64,000 nt of DNA from Actinomycetota bacterium (lineage in GTDB: Bacteria > Actinomycetota > Thermoleophilia > Solirubrobacterales > Solirubrobacteraceae), in assembly GCA_005884115.1 (NCBI GenBank), contig VAXW01000005.1:434001-498000 (forward strand), given 5' to 3'. Below the pieces are notes generated by a model. It was not told where the DNA came from. It made no database searches and worked only from the letters and a program-made list of their open reading frames with translations. Positions within the stretch are counted from its first letter, which is position 1; the number at the start of each line of letters is the position of its first letter. Below are positions 44,242 to 52,255 of this stretch, piece by piece. Position numbers and translations under genes: made by a program.

Positions 44242-45630
44242 CTAGGCCGCGTGAGCGATGGAGGTCTCGCGCTCCAGGTCGAAGGGCGCGGTCTCGCCTG
44301 GCGCACCCAGCGGCGCGTCCTCGCGCTCGTAGTCGAACAGCCCGCCGGCGCCGGCGCGCGCGTCGATGACGCGGATCGCCGGCTCCTCGGCCTCCGCATC
44401 GGGCTCGCCGACCGCGTGCTCGAACAGCGGCGCCGGCGTGCCTATGTCCGCGGGATCGAGCTCCAGCGCGCGGGCCGCCTCGGCGAGCGCGGAGGCCGCG
44501 TGGCGCATGTCCGAGGCGGTGTGCGAGGCCATCGTCGCCAGGCGCAGGCGCGAGCTTCCCTCGGCCACGGTCGGCGGGCGGATTGCCTGCGCGAAGACGC
44601 CGCGGGAGATCGCCTCCTCGCACATGCGCATCGCGTCGCGCGCATCGCCGACGATCAGCGGCACGATGTGCATGTCGTGCTCGGCCACCGCGAATCCCTC
44701 CTCGGCCAGCGCGCGGCGCAGAGCGCGCGCGTTGGCCTGCAGGCGCTCGACGCGATGCGGGCGACGCTGCAGGAGCTCCAGCGCGGCCAGCGCGCCCGCC
44801 ACCGCGGGAGGCGAGGGAGCGGTCGAGAAGATGAACGGGCGCGAGGCGTTGAGCAGGTAGCGCGTGAGCTCGCGCTCGGCGCACACGTAGGCACCATATG
44901 AGCCGAGAGCCTTGCCCAGCGTGCCCACGATGACGTCGACCTCGCCCTCGAGGCCGAAGTGGGCGATCGCGCCGCGGCCCTCCGGACCGAGCGTGCCCGT
45001 GGCGTGGGCTTCGTCGACCACGAGCCGCGCGTCGCAGGCATCGGCGAGCTCCACGATCTCCACCAGCGGCGCGATGTCGCCATCCATGGAGAAGACGGCG
45101 TCGGTGACGATCAGGCGCCTGATCGCCGCGTCGCGTCGGCTGCGATGGCGGGCCATGGTCCATTCGAGGTGCTCGACGTCGCGGTGGCGGTAGACGACGA
45201 TCTCCGCGCGCGAGAGACGGCAACCGTCGATGATCGAGGCGTGGTTGAGCTCATCGGAGAAGACGACGTCCCCGGAGCCGGCGAGCGCTGTGATCACGCC
45301 GATGTTCGCCAGGTAGCCCGACCCGAAGAGAAGGCAAGAGGGGCTTCGCTCAAATGCCGCCAGCTGCTCCTCCAGGCGCCGGTGGATCGTCATCGTGCCC
45401 GACACCAGGCGTGAGGCCCCCGCGCCGACGCCCCAGCGCATCGCCGCCTCGGCGGCCGCCGCTCGCACCTGCGGGTGGTCGGCGAGGCCGAGATAGTTGT
45501 TCGAGCACAGCAGCAGAACGGGGCTGCCGTCGAGAAGCACCGTCGGGCCCTGCGGCCCCGATATGAGACGCAGGCGACGGGTGAGCCCGAGCTCCTCGAG
45601 CTGCGCCAGCCGCTGTTCGACGTCGCTCAT
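44242..45630 (-). CDS. bioF: 8-amino-7-oxononanoate synthase
   Basis: BioF condenses pimeloyl-thioester with alanine. The enzyme shows LLCSNNYLGLADHP, GSGYLANIGVITALA, DEAHATGTLGPEGRG with the PLP-pairing Asp and the lysine loop GTLGKALGSYGAYV. At 462 residues it is about 70 longer than usual. The extra C-terminal tail (after about residue 390) is acidic and Ala-rich and matches nothing I know. The ATG lies 1 base after the bioB stop. Confidence 0.94.
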   Translation of the reverse strand: MSDVEQRLAQLEELGLTRRLRLISGPQGPTVLLDGSPVLLLCSNNYLGLADHPQVRAAAAEAAMRWGVGAGASRLVSGTMTIHRRLEEQLAAFERSPSCLLFGSGYLANIGVITALAGSGDVVFSDELNHASIIDGCRLSRAEIVVYRHRDVEHLEWTMARHRSRRDAAIRRLIVTDAVFSMDGDIAPLVEIVELADACDARLVVDEAHATGTLGPEGRGAIAHFGLEGEVDVIVGTLGKALGSYGAYVCAERELTRYLLNASRPFIFSTAPSPPAVAGALAALELLQRRPHRVERLQANARALRRALAEEGFAVAEHDMHIVPLIVGDARDAMRMCEEAISRGVFAQAIRPPTVAEGSSRLRLATMASHTASDMRHAASALAEAARALELDPADIGTPAPLFEHAVGEPDAEAEEPAIRVIDARAGAGGLFDYEREDAPLGAPGETAPFDLERETSIAHAA

Positions 45631-45631
45631 C

Positions 45632-46885
45632 TCAGCGCGGCACCGCCGTGCGGTTGGGCGCTCGGTCCGGTCGTGGCGGAACCGAGCGCTTGGCGCGGTA
45701 GCGAAGCTGCGTGGAGGGGTCCCAGAGCCGGACGTTCAAGTCCGCCGTCTCGCGGGAAGCCTCGCCGGAGCCGTCGGCCTGCGCCGCGCCAAGCGCGCTC
45801 TGCCCGGCGCCAGCTGCCGCGCCGTCGCGCGCCCGCGTGCCGGTGCGGGCGCCGGCTCCCAGGTGCTCTTCGACGACGTCCGGCGTCTCTCCCGAGAGCC
45901 ATCCCGAGCGGTTGTCCGGTCGCGGATTAGAGGCGTTGTCTGGCTGGCGGGCGACGTTGAGGCCATAACCCTCGAACATCGCACGGTCCTCCTCGGGCGC
46001 CGCGCCGAGTGTGGTTAGGAAGTTGCCCATCATCACGCCGTTGAGCCCGGCCCTGACCGCGAGCGGCTGAAGCTCGCCGAGATTCTCGACTCGCCCGCCG
46101 CAGAGCCGGAAGAGCGCTTCGGGCAGGATCAGGCGGAAGATCGCGATCCACTTCACCGCCTCCCACGGGTCTATCAGCTCGCGGTCGCCGAACTTCGTGC
46201 CGGGGCGCGGGTTGAGCAGGTTGATGGGAACACTGGTGGGGTTGAGCTGCGCCAGCTCGAACGCCATCTCAACGCGCTGCGCGCGTGTCTCGCCGAGGTT
46301 GAGGATTCCCCCCACGCACGTCTCCAGACCCGCCTCGCGGACGGCCTCGATCGTGCGCAGGCGGCCCTCGTAGCGCACCGTCGTGGTGACCTCCTCGTAG
46401 TAGCTGGCCGCGGTCTCGACGTTGTGGTGTACGCGCTGCACGCCCGCCTCCTTGAGCGCCAGCGCCCGCGAGGTCGACATGTGGCCGATCGAGGCGCAGC
46501 GCTTGAGGTTGGTGTGCTCTGCCACCAGTCGCACGCCCTTCAGGTACTTCTCGAAGTCGCGTCGCGAGAGGCCCTGGCCCTGCGTGACCATGCAGAAGCG
46601 GTGCGCGCCCGCCGCTTCGGCCGCGCGCGCGTGTTCGAGGATCTGCTCTGGCTCCATCAGCGCGTGCATCGGGGTCTCGGCCTCGGCGAAGCGCGACTGC
46701 GCGCAGAATCCGCAGTCCTCGGCGCAGCCGCCCGACTTCGCGTTCACGAGCGAGCACATGTCGGTCGAGTCGCCGAACCGCTCCACCCGCGCCTCCCACG
46801 CACGCTGCACGAGCGCTTCGATCTCGCCGTGCTCCTCGAGCTCCCCGAGCGCAAGTGCCTGCGCGCGTGTGATCAGGGGCGCCAT
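45632..46885 (-). CDS. bioB: Biotin synthase
   Basis: BioB is the radical-SAM enzyme that inserts sulfur into dethiobiotin. The cluster motif CAEDCGFCAQS is followed by FCMVTQGQG, the KRCASIGHMS region and NLLNPRPGTKF, so both the SAM cluster and 2Fe-2S ligand regions are present. The core ends near residue 320; a further 95 residues form a Gly/Ala/Arg-rich, low-complexity tail. It heads the bioBFD operon, and TAACGT lies 8 bases before the ATG. Confidence 0.95.
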   Translation of the reverse strand: MAPLITRAQALALGELEEHGEIEALVQRAWEARVERFGDSTDMCSLVNAKSGGCAEDCGFCAQSRFAEAETPMHALMEPEQILEHARAAEAAGAHRFCMVTQGQGLSRRDFEKYLKGVRLVAEHTNLKRCASIGHMSTSRALALKEAGVQRVHHNVETAASYYEEVTTTVRYEGRLRTIEAVREAGLETCVGGILNLGETRAQRVEMAFELAQLNPTSVPINLLNPRPGTKFGDRELIDPWEAVKWIAIFRLILPEALFRLCGGRVENLGELQPLAVRAGLNGVMMGNFLTTLGAAPEEDRAMFEGYGLNVARQPDNASNPRPDNRSGWLSGETPDVVEEHLGAGARTGTRARDGAAAGAGQSALGAAQADGSGEASRETADLNVRLWDPSTQLRYRAKRSVPPRPDRAPNRTAVPR

Positions 46886-46893
46886 CGCTCGAA

Positions 46894-46899
46894 ACGTTA
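46894..46899 (-). promoter_or_regulatory. Putative -10 box of the bioBFD operon
   Basis: TAACGT lies 8 bases before the bioB ATG, without a ribosome-binding site. I see no palindrome around it that would suggest a BirA- or BioQ-type operator. Confidence 0.4.
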
Positions 46900-47094
46900 T
46901 GGACCGCGACGGACGGCTCTTCGACAGCAGCCGGCCGCAAGGAGGGCGGAGCGTGCGTGGCGGGCAGGTGGGTCAGGACGCGATCGGCGGCGGCATAGCG
47001 CGCGGCACCCTGCCGGCTCTGTAGGGCCGCGCGATCCGGGTCGAAGGAACACGAGGGGCGCGCCCTGCGACACGCGCGCGCCGCGCCTGGCGCC

Positions 47095-47919
47095 CTATTC
47101 GTTGCTCCAGCGCGCGGGGCGTTTCTCGGCGAAGGCACGCATGCCCTCGCGCATGTCCTTGGAGGCGAATGAGGCGCGGCGCAGCTCTACGAGCTCGCGC
47201 TCGAGCTCCTCCTCCAGGTGACCCCCCGCATCCAGGAGCGCGCCGATCACGCGCTTGTTGCCGGTCTGCGCGAGCGGTGCGTTTGCGGCCAGCTCGCGCG
47301 CCAGCTCCAGCGCGGTTGCGTCGAGGTCTCGCTGGGCGCAGACGCGGTTGATGAGCCCCCACTGCAGCGCCGTGTCGGCGTCGATGTAGCGCCCGAGCAG
47401 AAACAGCTCGCGCGTGCGCGCGGCCCCGATCGCGTCGATGAAGCGGCGCAGGCCGGTGTGTGAGTACACGAGCCCGAGCTTCGCCGGGGGCATGCCAAGC
47501 AGCACGCCGTCCGCCGCGATGCGCAGATCGCACGCCAGCCCGAGCTCCAGCCCGCCGCCGATCGTATGCCCGGGAAGCGACGCGAGCGTGGGAAAGGGGA
47601 AGGCCTCCAGCGCGTCGATTGCTTCAGTGAACGGGTGCGCGACGAGCCGCTCGGCGCGCTCCTCGAACTCCTCTTCGGGAATCTCGCCGATGTCGTATCC
47701 GGCCGAGAACATTCCGTGCGCGCCCGTGACGATCACGCAACGCGCGTCGGTAAGCGCCCCCAGCGTGGCGGTTATCGCGTCGAGGATCGGGTGGTCGAGC
47801 GCGTTGCGCTTGGCTGGGTTTGAGATCGTCAGCCTGACGACGCCGGCCGCCGGCTCGTCTACGAGCAGCTTTCCGCCGGCCAGCTCGCGTGCGGGAGCGC
47901 TCGGTGAGCTCGATGACAT
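47095..47919 (-). CDS. Enoyl-CoA hydratase/isomerase family protein
   Basis: The 274-residue crotonase-fold protein has NPAKRNALDHPI, the oxyanion-hole segments AHGMFSAGYDIGEIP and GHTIGGGLELGLACDLRIA, and GLVYSHTGLRRFIDAIG. One of the two glutamates typical of hydratases is replaced in this last region, so isomerase or another crotonase activity is also possible. It is divergent from nothing close; the biotinyl carrier gene lies 25 bases upstream on the same strand. Confidence 0.85.
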   Translation of the reverse strand: MSSSSPSAPARELAGGKLLVDEPAAGVVRLTISNPAKRNALDHPILDAITATLGALTDARCVIVTGAHGMFSAGYDIGEIPEEEFEERAERLVAHPFTEAIDALEAFPFPTLASLPGHTIGGGLELGLACDLRIAADGVLLGMPPAKLGLVYSHTGLRRFIDAIGAARTRELFLLGRYIDADTALQWGLINRVCAQRDLDATALELARELAANAPLAQTGNKRVIGALLDAGGHLEEELERELVELRRASFASKDMREGMRAFAEKRPARWSNE

Positions 47920-47928
47920 CGCGCCGAC

Positions 47929-47934
47929 AGGCTA
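47929..47934 (-). promoter_or_regulatory. Putative -10 box of the crotonase gene
   Basis: TAGCCT lies 9 bases before the ATG at 47919. It supports independent, leaderless transcription of this gene, in addition to read-through from the biotinyl carrier gene. Confidence 0.4.
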
Positions 47935-47944
47935 GCCGAGCGCG

Positions 47945-48157
47945 TCACTCCAGCACGACGAGCGTGTCGCCCTCGCTGACCGCCTGTCCCTCCTGGCAGA
48001 GGATTTCGGCGACGGTACCCGCGTCTTCGGCCTCTACCGGCATCTCCATCTTCATCGACTCGAGGATCGCCACCGTGTCGCCCTCCTCGATCGTGTCGCC
48101 GACGGCGCACTCGATTTTCCACACCGTGCCCGTGATGTGGGCCTCCACATCAGCCAT
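47945..48157 (-). CDS. Stand-alone biotin/lipoyl carrier protein
   Basis: This 70-residue protein is a complete biotinyl domain: VEAHITGTVWKIECAVGD, the modified lysine in ESMKMEMPVEA, and GQAVSEGDTLVVLE. It carries biotin between a biotin carboxylase and a carboxyltransferase. The methionines around the lysine mark it as a biotin rather than lipoate acceptor. A clear AAGGAGG precedes the ATG. A carboxyltransferase beta subunit at 60143-61822 could be its partner; no biotin carboxylase is in the window. Confidence 0.92.
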   Translation of the reverse strand: MADVEAHITGTVWKIECAVGDTIEEGDTVAILESMKMEMPVEAEDAGTVAEILCQEGQAVSEGDTLVVLE

Positions 48158-48299
48158 GCGAGTCCTCCTTTGACGCCGAAGCGATGATGGTCGAGGACAA
48201 TAGCCCCCGCTCCCGACCTTTCCCGAAGGCCGCGCCGGGCAGCAGTCGAGCACGCCCGGCCGAGCGACGCCCGGCGTGTGGGCGCCGCGGGCAAGCCGC

Positions 48300-49007
48300 A
48301 TGGCCATGGACCGAAGACCGCCCACCGACGCAGAGATCACGGTGATTGTGACCGCGCGCGACGAGGCCGAGTCCATCGCCGCGACGATCGCCGGCGTGAG
48401 AAGCGCCTTTCCGCGCGCGGCCGTGCTGGTGGCCGACGACGGCTCAGCCGACGCGACCGCGCAGCTCGCGCGCGAGGCGGGGGCGCAAGTCGTGCGCACA
48501 GAGCGCCCGCTGGGGAAGGGCGGGGCGGCCACGCTAGCGGCGCGCGCGCTGGTGGACGCGGGCCCCGCGCAAGGTGAAGGGATCGTGGTCTTCTGCGACG
48601 GAGATCTCGGCAGCTCGGCCGCGCGCCTGGCGCCGCTCGCTGAGGCGGTGCGCGCCCGACGCGCAGACGTCGCGGTCGCGGCCTTCGCGAGGCGCAGCGG
48701 CGGAGGGTTCGGGCTCGCGCTCGGCTTCGCGCGCTTCGCGATCCGCAGGCGTTGCGGCCTTCGCATGCGCGCTCCGATCTCCGGGCAGCGCGCGCTGCGC
48801 GCCGGCGTTCTAAGCGACGTGCTTCCCTTCGCGCGCCGGTTCGGCATGGAGCTCGGGATGACGATCGACGCGGCCCGCGCCGGCCACCGCCTGCTCGAGC
48901 TCGAGCTCGATCTCAGCCACCGCGCGAGCGCGCGCACGCCGTCAGGCTTCCTGCACCGCGGCCGCCAGCTGGCGGACTTCATCAGGGTGTATCTCGCGCG
49001 CAGGTAG
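48300..49007 (+). CDS. Family 2 glycosyltransferase
   Basis: The 235-residue protein has a GT-A fold: EITVIVTARDEAESIAATI, VLVADDGSADATAQLA and the metal-binding VVFCDGDLGSS. It resembles glucosyl-3-phosphoglycerate synthase-like or dolichol-phosphate-type transferases that lack membrane helices. Acceptor and sugar are not evident. A second ATG lies two codons downstream of the chosen one. Its stop codon overlaps the -10 box of glpK. Confidence 0.78.
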   Translation: MAMDRRPPTDAEITVIVTARDEAESIAATIAGVRSAFPRAAVLVADDGSADATAQLAREAGAQVVRTERPLGKGGAATLAARALVDAGPAQGEGIVVFCDGDLGSSAARLAPLAEAVRARRADVAVAAFARRSGGGFGLALGFARFAIRRRCGLRMRAPISGQRALRAGVLSDVLPFARRFGMELGMTIDAARAGHRLLELELDLSHRASARTPSGFLHRGRQLADFIRVYLARR

Positions 49008-49010
49008 GCT
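49005..49010 (+). promoter_or_regulatory. Putative -10 box of glpK
   Basis: TAGGCT lies 7 bases before the glpK GTG and overlaps the stop codon of the glycosyltransferase gene. Confidence 0.4.
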
Positions 49011-49017
49011 CGCGGCC

Positions 49018-50523
49018 GTGATCCTGTCGATCGACCAGGGCACCACCGGCACGACCTGCTTCGTCTTCGACGAGCGCGCCGAGCCGATCGGGCGCGCGTA
49101 CCGCGAGTTCGCCCAGCACTTCCCGAGGCCCGGGTGGGTCGAGCACGACGCGGGCGAGATCTGGGAGGTGACGCGGGCGGTCGCGGGCGAGGCGCTCGCC
49201 GACGCGGGGGTACGCGCGGGCGAGCTCGAAGCGGTTGGCATCACCAACCAGCGCGAGACCGTGTGCGTATGGGATCCCGCCAGCGGAGAGCCGCTGCACC
49301 GCGCGATCGTGTGGCAGGACCGGCGCACGGCGCCGCTGTGCGAGCGCCTGCGCGCCGAGGGGCGCGAGCCGCTGGTGCGCGAGCGCACGGGCCTGGTGCT
49401 CGACCCCTACTTCTCGGCCACGAAGATCGCGTGGCTGCTCGAGAACGTCGAGGGACTCAGAGAGCGCGCCCTGCAGGGGCGCGCCGTGTTCGGCACGGTC
49501 GACTCGTGGCTGTGCTTCAAGCTCAGCGGCGAGCACCTGACCGACCCCTCGAACGCGTCGCGCACGCTCCTCTATGACATCGCCGCCGCGCGCTGGGATC
49601 CACAGCTGCTGGAGCTGTTCGGCGTGCCCGAAGGCGCACTGCCGCGCGTTTGCGCGAGCGCCGGCGTGATCGCGCAGACGCGGCCACAGGAGCTCCACGG
49701 CCACGCCGTTCCGATCGCGGGCATCGCAGGCGACCAGCAGGCGGCGCTCTTCGGGCAGGCGTGCGTCGAGCCGGGCATGGGCAAGAACACGTACGGCACG
49801 GGGTCGTTCGTGCTCATGAACGCGGGCTCCTCGCCGCCCCAGCCGGCGCAGGGCCTGATCTCGACGCTCGCCTGGGCGATCGGCGCGCCGGGTGGCCCGG
49901 GCGCCCGCACCTACGCGCTCGAGGCGTCGATCTTCGTCACCGGCGCCGCGGTGCAGTGGCTGCGAGACGCGCTCGGCGTGATCGAGCACGCACAGGAGAC
50001 GGAGGCGCTCGCCGCCTCGCTCGAAGGCAACGACGGCGTTTACTTCGTGCCTGCGCTGACGGGGCTGGGCTCGCCGCACTGGGACCCGCGCGCGCGCGGC
50101 ACGATCGTCGGGCTCACGCGCGGCGCCGGTCGTGCGCAGCTCGCGCGCGCGACGCTCGAGGCGATCGCCTACCAGACGGTGGACGCGGTGCGCGCGATGG
50201 ACGCGGCGGCGAGCGAGCCGCTGCAGGAGCTGCGCGCCGACGGAGGCGCGAGCGCGAACGGCTGGCTGATGCAGTTCCAGGCCGACGTGCTCGGCGTGCC
50301 GGTGCTCGTGCCGGAGATCGCGGAGACGACGGCGCTCGGCGCGGCATACCTGGCGGGCGTGGGCGCGGGGCTGTGGACGGTGAGCGACGTGCGCTCGTCC
50401 TGGCGCGAGCGCCGCCGCTACGAGCCGAGCATGAGCTCGGACGAGCGCGAGCTGCTGCTCAGCGGATGGGCCGACGCGCTCGCTTGCGCCCGCGCCGCCA
50501 CTGCTGAGCAGCGCGGCGCGTAA
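49018..50523 (+). CDS. glpK: Glycerol kinase
   Basis: GlpK phosphorylates glycerol with ATP. The 501-residue product has the FGGY-family start ILSIDQGTTGTTCFVFDE, GITNQRETVCVWD with the substrate Arg/Glu, GIAGDQQAALFGQ with the catalytic Asp, and YGTGSFVLMN. The following gene is a glycerol-phosphate-type acyltransferase, so both may feed phospholipid synthesis. No glpF or glpD is adjacent. Confidence 0.96.
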   Translation: MILSIDQGTTGTTCFVFDERAEPIGRAYREFAQHFPRPGWVEHDAGEIWEVTRAVAGEALADAGVRAGELEAVGITNQRETVCVWDPASGEPLHRAIVWQDRRTAPLCERLRAEGREPLVRERTGLVLDPYFSATKIAWLLENVEGLRERALQGRAVFGTVDSWLCFKLSGEHLTDPSNASRTLLYDIAAARWDPQLLELFGVPEGALPRVCASAGVIAQTRPQELHGHAVPIAGIAGDQQAALFGQACVEPGMGKNTYGTGSFVLMNAGSSPPQPAQGLISTLAWAIGAPGGPGARTYALEASIFVTGAAVQWLRDALGVIEHAQETEALAASLEGNDGVYFVPALTGLGSPHWDPRARGTIVGLTRGAGRAQLARATLEAIAYQTVDAVRAMDAAASEPLQELRADGGASANGWLMQFQADVLGVPVLVPEIAETTALGAAYLAGVGAGLWTVSDVRSSWRERRRYEPSMSSDERELLLSGWADALACARAATAEQRGA

Positions 50524-50554
50524 CTTTGGGCGCCCGAGGAGGTAGACCGCACAG

Positions 50555-51343
50555 ATGCACGAGCTGGCGTCGATGCGCGAGCAGGTCTACTTCGACCCGC
50601 GGCCGAAGGAGCACTTCGACCGCTTTCACGCGCGCGCGCGCGCGCGTGAGCCCGATTGGATCTATGAGCTGGTGCGCATGCTCACCTCGCTGTACGCGTA
50701 CACGCTCCTGCGCGCGCGCGCGATCGGGACCGAGAACGTGCCCGGCAGCGGCGCCGTGATCCTCGCGCCCAACCACTTCTCCTTCATGGACCACTTCCTG
50801 ATCGGCTGCTACATCCGGCGCAAGGTCCGTTTCATGGCCAAGTCGCAGCTGTTCAAAGGACCGATGCAGTGGGTGTACACGCACGGCGGCGTCTTCCCCG
50901 TACGCCGCGGCGCGCGCGATGAGGAGACGTTCATCACCGCCGAGATGATCCTCGCGAAAGGCGGCGCCGTCGCCATGTACTGCGAGGGCGGACGCTCGCG
51001 CAGCGGCAAGATCTCCGAGAAGGCAAAGGCTGGGCTCGGGCGCCTGGCGCTCGAGACGGGCGCGCCGATCGTCCCGATCGCGATCCACGGCTCATCTCGC
51101 ATCCGCAACTGGAAGCGCCTTCGGTTCCCCAAGGTGACGATCCAATACGGCGAGCCGATCTGCTGGGAGCAGCTCGAGGGCCCCACGCGCGAGCAGCAGC
51201 AGGTGGTGGCCGACGCGGTCCTGGAGGAGATCCGAGCGCTCTACCGCGGCCTCGAGCAGCACGGCCGCAAGGGCACGCTGCGACGCCTGCGCGCGCAGAG
51301 GCGCGCCCGTCGCCGCGCCCCGGGCGGCGCCGCGGTGGCCTGA
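50555..51343 (+). CDS. 1-acyl-sn-glycerol-3-phosphate acyltransferase-like protein
   Basis: The 262-residue enzyme has the PlsC motifs NHFSFMDHF (NHX4D) at about residue 71, GGVFPVRRG, EGGRSRSGKI and VPIAIHGSS. It should move an acyl group to lysophosphatidate or a similar acceptor at the membrane. A strong GAGGAGG ribosome-binding site precedes it. The last 25 residues are Arg/Ala-rich. Confidence 0.88.
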   Translation: MHELASMREQVYFDPRPKEHFDRFHARARAREPDWIYELVRMLTSLYAYTLLRARAIGTENVPGSGAVILAPNHFSFMDHFLIGCYIRRKVRFMAKSQLFKGPMQWVYTHGGVFPVRRGARDEETFITAEMILAKGGAVAMYCEGGRSRSGKISEKAKAGLGRLALETGAPIVPIAIHGSSRIRNWKRLRFPKVTIQYGEPICWEQLEGPTREQQQVVADAVLEEIRALYRGLEQHGRKGTLRRLRAQRRARRRAPGGAAVA

Positions 51344-51344
51344 G

Positions 51345-51362
51345 GGCGGCAAACGGGCCGCC
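51345..51362. terminator. Stem-loop after the acyltransferase gene
   Basis: GGCGGC-AAACGG-GCCGCC pairs perfectly over 6 bp, starting 2 bases after the stop codon. It lacks a T-run. Confidence 0.4.
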
Positions 51363-51487
51363 AGGCGGCGGCTCCTCGCCGATGCCGCGCGCCGCCCGCG
51401 CATGATCGCCGCACCGACGTTGCGGTTCGCGCTCGGCGCGACGGGCATCGTCCACGACAGGCAGCAACGGCTTCGCAGCACGCTCAA

Positions 51488-51493
51488 TAGGGT
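51488..51493 (+). promoter_or_regulatory. Putative -10 box of the SDR-like gene
   Basis: TAGGGT lies 6 bases before the GTG at 51500 and decides that start over the TTG two codons earlier. Confidence 0.4.
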
Positions 51494-51499
51494 TTGCGT

Positions 51500-52120
51500 G
51501 TGGACTCGCCGCGAACGTTCGCCTCGCGCCTGCTGCGCGCGGGGCTGCTGGAGGACGTATCGGTCCTGAGCGCCGGCGCGCCAGCTGCCTCGGCGGGCGA
51601 GCATGATGAGGTCTGGCGGGCCGTTCGCGCGGCGTGCGCGGAGCTCGGCGCGTCGCTGCTCGAGTGGGATCCCGCGCAGGCGCCCGGCCGGACCGACGTG
51701 GTCGTCTTCGACGGCGCAGGCGCCTTCGCAGCCTGTGGCCCACAGGGTACCGGCGCCGGTCAGCGCGAGGCGCTGGATCGGTGCATGGAGCTCGCATGGG
51801 AGCTCACGCGCGCGGTCGTCGACAGCGCCCCACTTTCGGCCGGCTGGGCCGGCCGCATCATCTACATCGCGCCACGTCGGGGTGCGGGCGCACACGCCGA
51901 CGCCGCGCGCGCGGGCCTCGAGAACCTCGCTCGCACGCTCTCGATCGAGTGGGCGCGACACGGAGTCACCACGGTGGCGATCGCGCCCGGGGAGGACACC
52001 CCGGCGGAGGAGATCGGGGCGCTCACCGCCTACCTGGCCTCGCCGGCAGGAGCCTACTTCTCCGGCTGTCTGTTGGACCTCGCCGGACCCGGCGGGACGC
52101 CGGTATCGTTGCCCGAGTGA
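51500..52120 (+). CDS. Degenerate SDR-like protein
   Basis: The 206-residue product resembles the C-terminal half of short-chain dehydrogenases (GRIIYIAPRRG, AARAGLENLARTLSIEWARH, GVTTVAIAPGED, TAYLASPAGAYFSGCLLDLA). The glycine-rich NAD-binding motif and the catalytic Tyr-x-x-x-Lys are absent; the Lys position is Arg and the Tyr is missing. It is probably a non-catalytic paralogue. Its stop overlaps a 31-codon ORF for a membrane peptide. A true fabG-like SDR lies just beyond on the other strand. Confidence 0.7.
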   Translation: MDSPRTFASRLLRAGLLEDVSVLSAGAPAASAGEHDEVWRAVRAACAELGASLLEWDPAQAPGRTDVVVFDGAGAFAACGPQGTGAGQREALDRCMELAWELTRAVVDSAPLSAGWAGRIIYIAPRRGAGAHADAARAGLENLARTLSIEWARHGVTTVAIAPGEDTPAEEIGALTAYLASPAGAYFSGCLLDLAGPGGTPVSLPE

Positions 52121-52212
52121 TCCCGCTCGCGGTCGCAGGAATGGCCATCGTCGCGGTCGTGGACGCGTGCGCAGTGCTGCTCATCCTGGTCCTGCTTCGC
52201 GCCACTCGCTGA
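52117..52212 (+). CDS. 31-residue single-pass membrane peptide
   Basis: The ORF starts with GTG overlapping the SDR-like stop (GTGA) and encodes MIPLAVAGMAIVAVVDACA followed by VLLILVLLRATR. Nearly the whole peptide is one hydrophobic segment with a basic C-terminal end, so it would sit in the membrane. The length, overlap and composition support a real small protein, but I know of no homologue. Confidence 0.5.
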   Translation: MIPLAVAGMAIVAVVDACAVLLILVLLRATR

Positions 52213-52255
52213 GGCGCGCGCTACGCGGTCGGAACGGTGGGCGGCCGGCTTTCGC

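Noticed and set aside
46886..47094. A BirA- or BioQ-type operator before bioB
   Set aside because: No palindrome with a suitable spacing is present in the gap.
48158..48200. TTGACG...GACAAT as a plus-strand promoter for the glycosyltransferase gene
   Set aside because: The spacer is 20 bases, outside the normal range, and it lies over 90 bases from the start.
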